From: DATBRC01 sp036560485
GTDB lineage: Bacteria; Pseudomonadota; Gammaproteobacteria; Burkholderiales; Burkholderiaceae_D
Length of the DNA: 64,000 nucleotides
Assembly: GCA_036560485.1 (NCBI GenBank)
Contig: DATBRC010000019.1
Span: 1 to 64,000 of the forward strand
Direction: 5' to 3'
In this document: piece by piece, positions 63,241 to 64,000 of the stretch
Position numbering within the stretch: position 1 is the stretch's first letter
Layout of the letters: every line of letters begins with the position of its first letter
Notes under the pieces: generated by a model
Database searches by the model: none
What the model saw: only the letters and a program-made list of their open reading frames with translations
What the model was told of the DNA's origin: nothing
Translations under genes and position numbers: made by a program

Positions 63241-63918
63241 TTAGACAATAAGAGGGCGAGACAATTTGTCCGGCGAACTATCACGCGCGGCTGTTGCCGC
63301 CTGCGCGGCCAACGCGCCGATCCGACTCCAGTTCTTTGCATCGATCAAATCGGCTGTGCACATCCATGAACCGCCGACACACATCACGCTAGGTAGCGCT
63401 AACATATGTGGCATAGTTTCAATCGTGATACCGCCTGTGAGGCAAAAGCGAACATCTGGAAAGGGACCGGCCAAGGCTTTCACCAACCTGCTTCCGCCAA
63501 GCAAATCGGCGGGAAACAGTTTGACGACATCGAAGCCATACTCCATTGCCAGCATCAGGTCACTGGCATGGCTTACACCAGGAATGAACGGTAATCTGGA
63601 ACAGGCGACCGCGTGCGCGAGTTGCGGCGTAATGCCGGGGCTCAGGGCGAAAGCGGCACCTGCTTCAGCGGCTGCTTCCAACTGCTGTTGGGTCAATACC
63701 GTGCCGGCGCCAATTATGACGTCAGGACAAGCCTTGATTACCTCTCGCAAGACGTTCAATGCGTTCGGCGTGCGAAACGTGATTTCGACAGCGGATAGTC
63801 CCTGCTCGGCAAGCGTGGTGACGCAGTTGATCGCCAAGTCGATGTCGTCGACGACGAGGATCGGCAGAATCCGAATTTCTTTCAGGCTTGACAGGACGGA
63901 TTGCAACGTTGGTTTCAT
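63241..63918 (-). CDS. eda: KDPG aldolase, copy 2
   Basis: A 225-residue aldolase of the KDPG/KHG family with VEITFRTPN (catalytic Glu, Arg), AGTVLTQQQLEAAAEAG, DVVKLFPADLLGGSRLVKAL (Schiff-base Lys) and CLTGGITIETMP. GAGG lies nine bases before the ATG at 63918; the frame runs 15 bases further. It differs from copy 1 throughout, so the two are not a recent duplication. It is the first gene visible of the operon; further genes may lie beyond the window. Confidence 0.92.
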   Translation of the reverse strand: MKPTLQSVLSSLKEIRILPILVVDDIDLAINCVTTLAEQGLSAVEITFRTPNALNVLREVIKACPDVIIGAGTVLTQQQLEAAAEAGAAFALSPGITPQLAHAVACSRLPFIPGVSHASDLMLAMEYGFDVVKLFPADLLGGSRLVKALAGPFPDVRFCLTGGITIETMPHMLALPSVMCVGGSWMCTADLIDAKNWSRIGALAAQAATAARDSSPDKLSRPLIV

Positions 63919-64000
63919 ATATCGGTTCCTCAACTTAGAGTGCTACAGTCAAGCTTCAAAGAGTGTCGAGGCACCTAGCTCGGCCGACGAAACGTGCTGC

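Overview
The gene content, moderate GC and family mix (DUF1631 protein, COG2509 dehydrogenase, HexR/GntR-controlled Entner-Doudoroff genes, TRAP transporters, T6SS parts) suggest a Gram-negative betaproteobacterium, most likely Burkholderiales and probably Oxalobacteraceae (Herminiimonas/Janthinobacterium-like). The family-level assignment is inference from gene style; no rRNA or marker gene is present to settle it.

Layout. 0-4.5 kb: the 3' part of pal, a DUF1631 protein, rsuA and a small unknown gene. 4.5-9.4 kb: a minus-strand four-gene operon (GMC oxidoreductase, alpha/beta hydrolase with a Cys nucleophile, PPC/DUF296 protein, unknown 277-aa protein). 9.6-13.4 kb: a large hybrid histidine kinase bracketed by two different MITE-like elements. 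13.4-17.4 kb: a PRMT-like methyltransferase, a COG2509 flavoprotein and a membrane-anchored Lys/Ala-rich protein. 17.5-26.2 kb: a partial type VI secretion locus (TagX-like M15 peptidase, PAAR, a membrane protein with a degenerate ketosynthase/thiolase-like domain, TssM, TagF, TagN-like OmpA protein), followed by an unexplained structured repeat that may be a small RNA. 27.4-36 kb: a compact metal-uptake type operon (small His/Cys protein, TonB-dependent receptor, NiCoT-like permease, ExbB-ExbD-TonB, MacB-like ABC pair, secreted Cys protein, DUF3299 protein). 36-38 kb: remains of a P4-type integrative element (broken integrase, AlpA regulator).

38-64 kb is a sugar-acid and central-carbon region. 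pgi-lactonase-zwf (minus) and edd-eda (plus) diverge from a region with a HexR-type palindrome and a half-site, and make a full Entner-Doudoroff route. Next come a tandem-domain methylglyoxal synthase, a LacI/GntR-type regulator, a gluconokinase-dctQ-dctM-dctP (TRAP) operon, hexR, a second gluconokinase, and a divergent chemoreceptor whose C-terminus is fused in frame to a complete TRAP solute-binding domain. Last is a minus-strand operon eda2-ppc-gap-pyk-eno. Sites of the form TGNTANCGNTANCA lie before the methylglyoxal synthase, before gntK-dctQMP and between gntK2 and the chemoreceptor, which ties these into one probable GntR regulon.

The most unusual object is the chemoreceptor-DctP fusion at 53461-56025. 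The binding domain begins exactly where the mature neighbouring DctP would begin, has lost its signal peptide, and by normal chemoreceptor topology would lie in the cytoplasm. Other points of note are the ketosynthase-like T6SS membrane protein, the tandem MGS protein, a dnaE2 relic, the C-terminally extended pyruvate kinase and the structured repeat after the T6SS genes.
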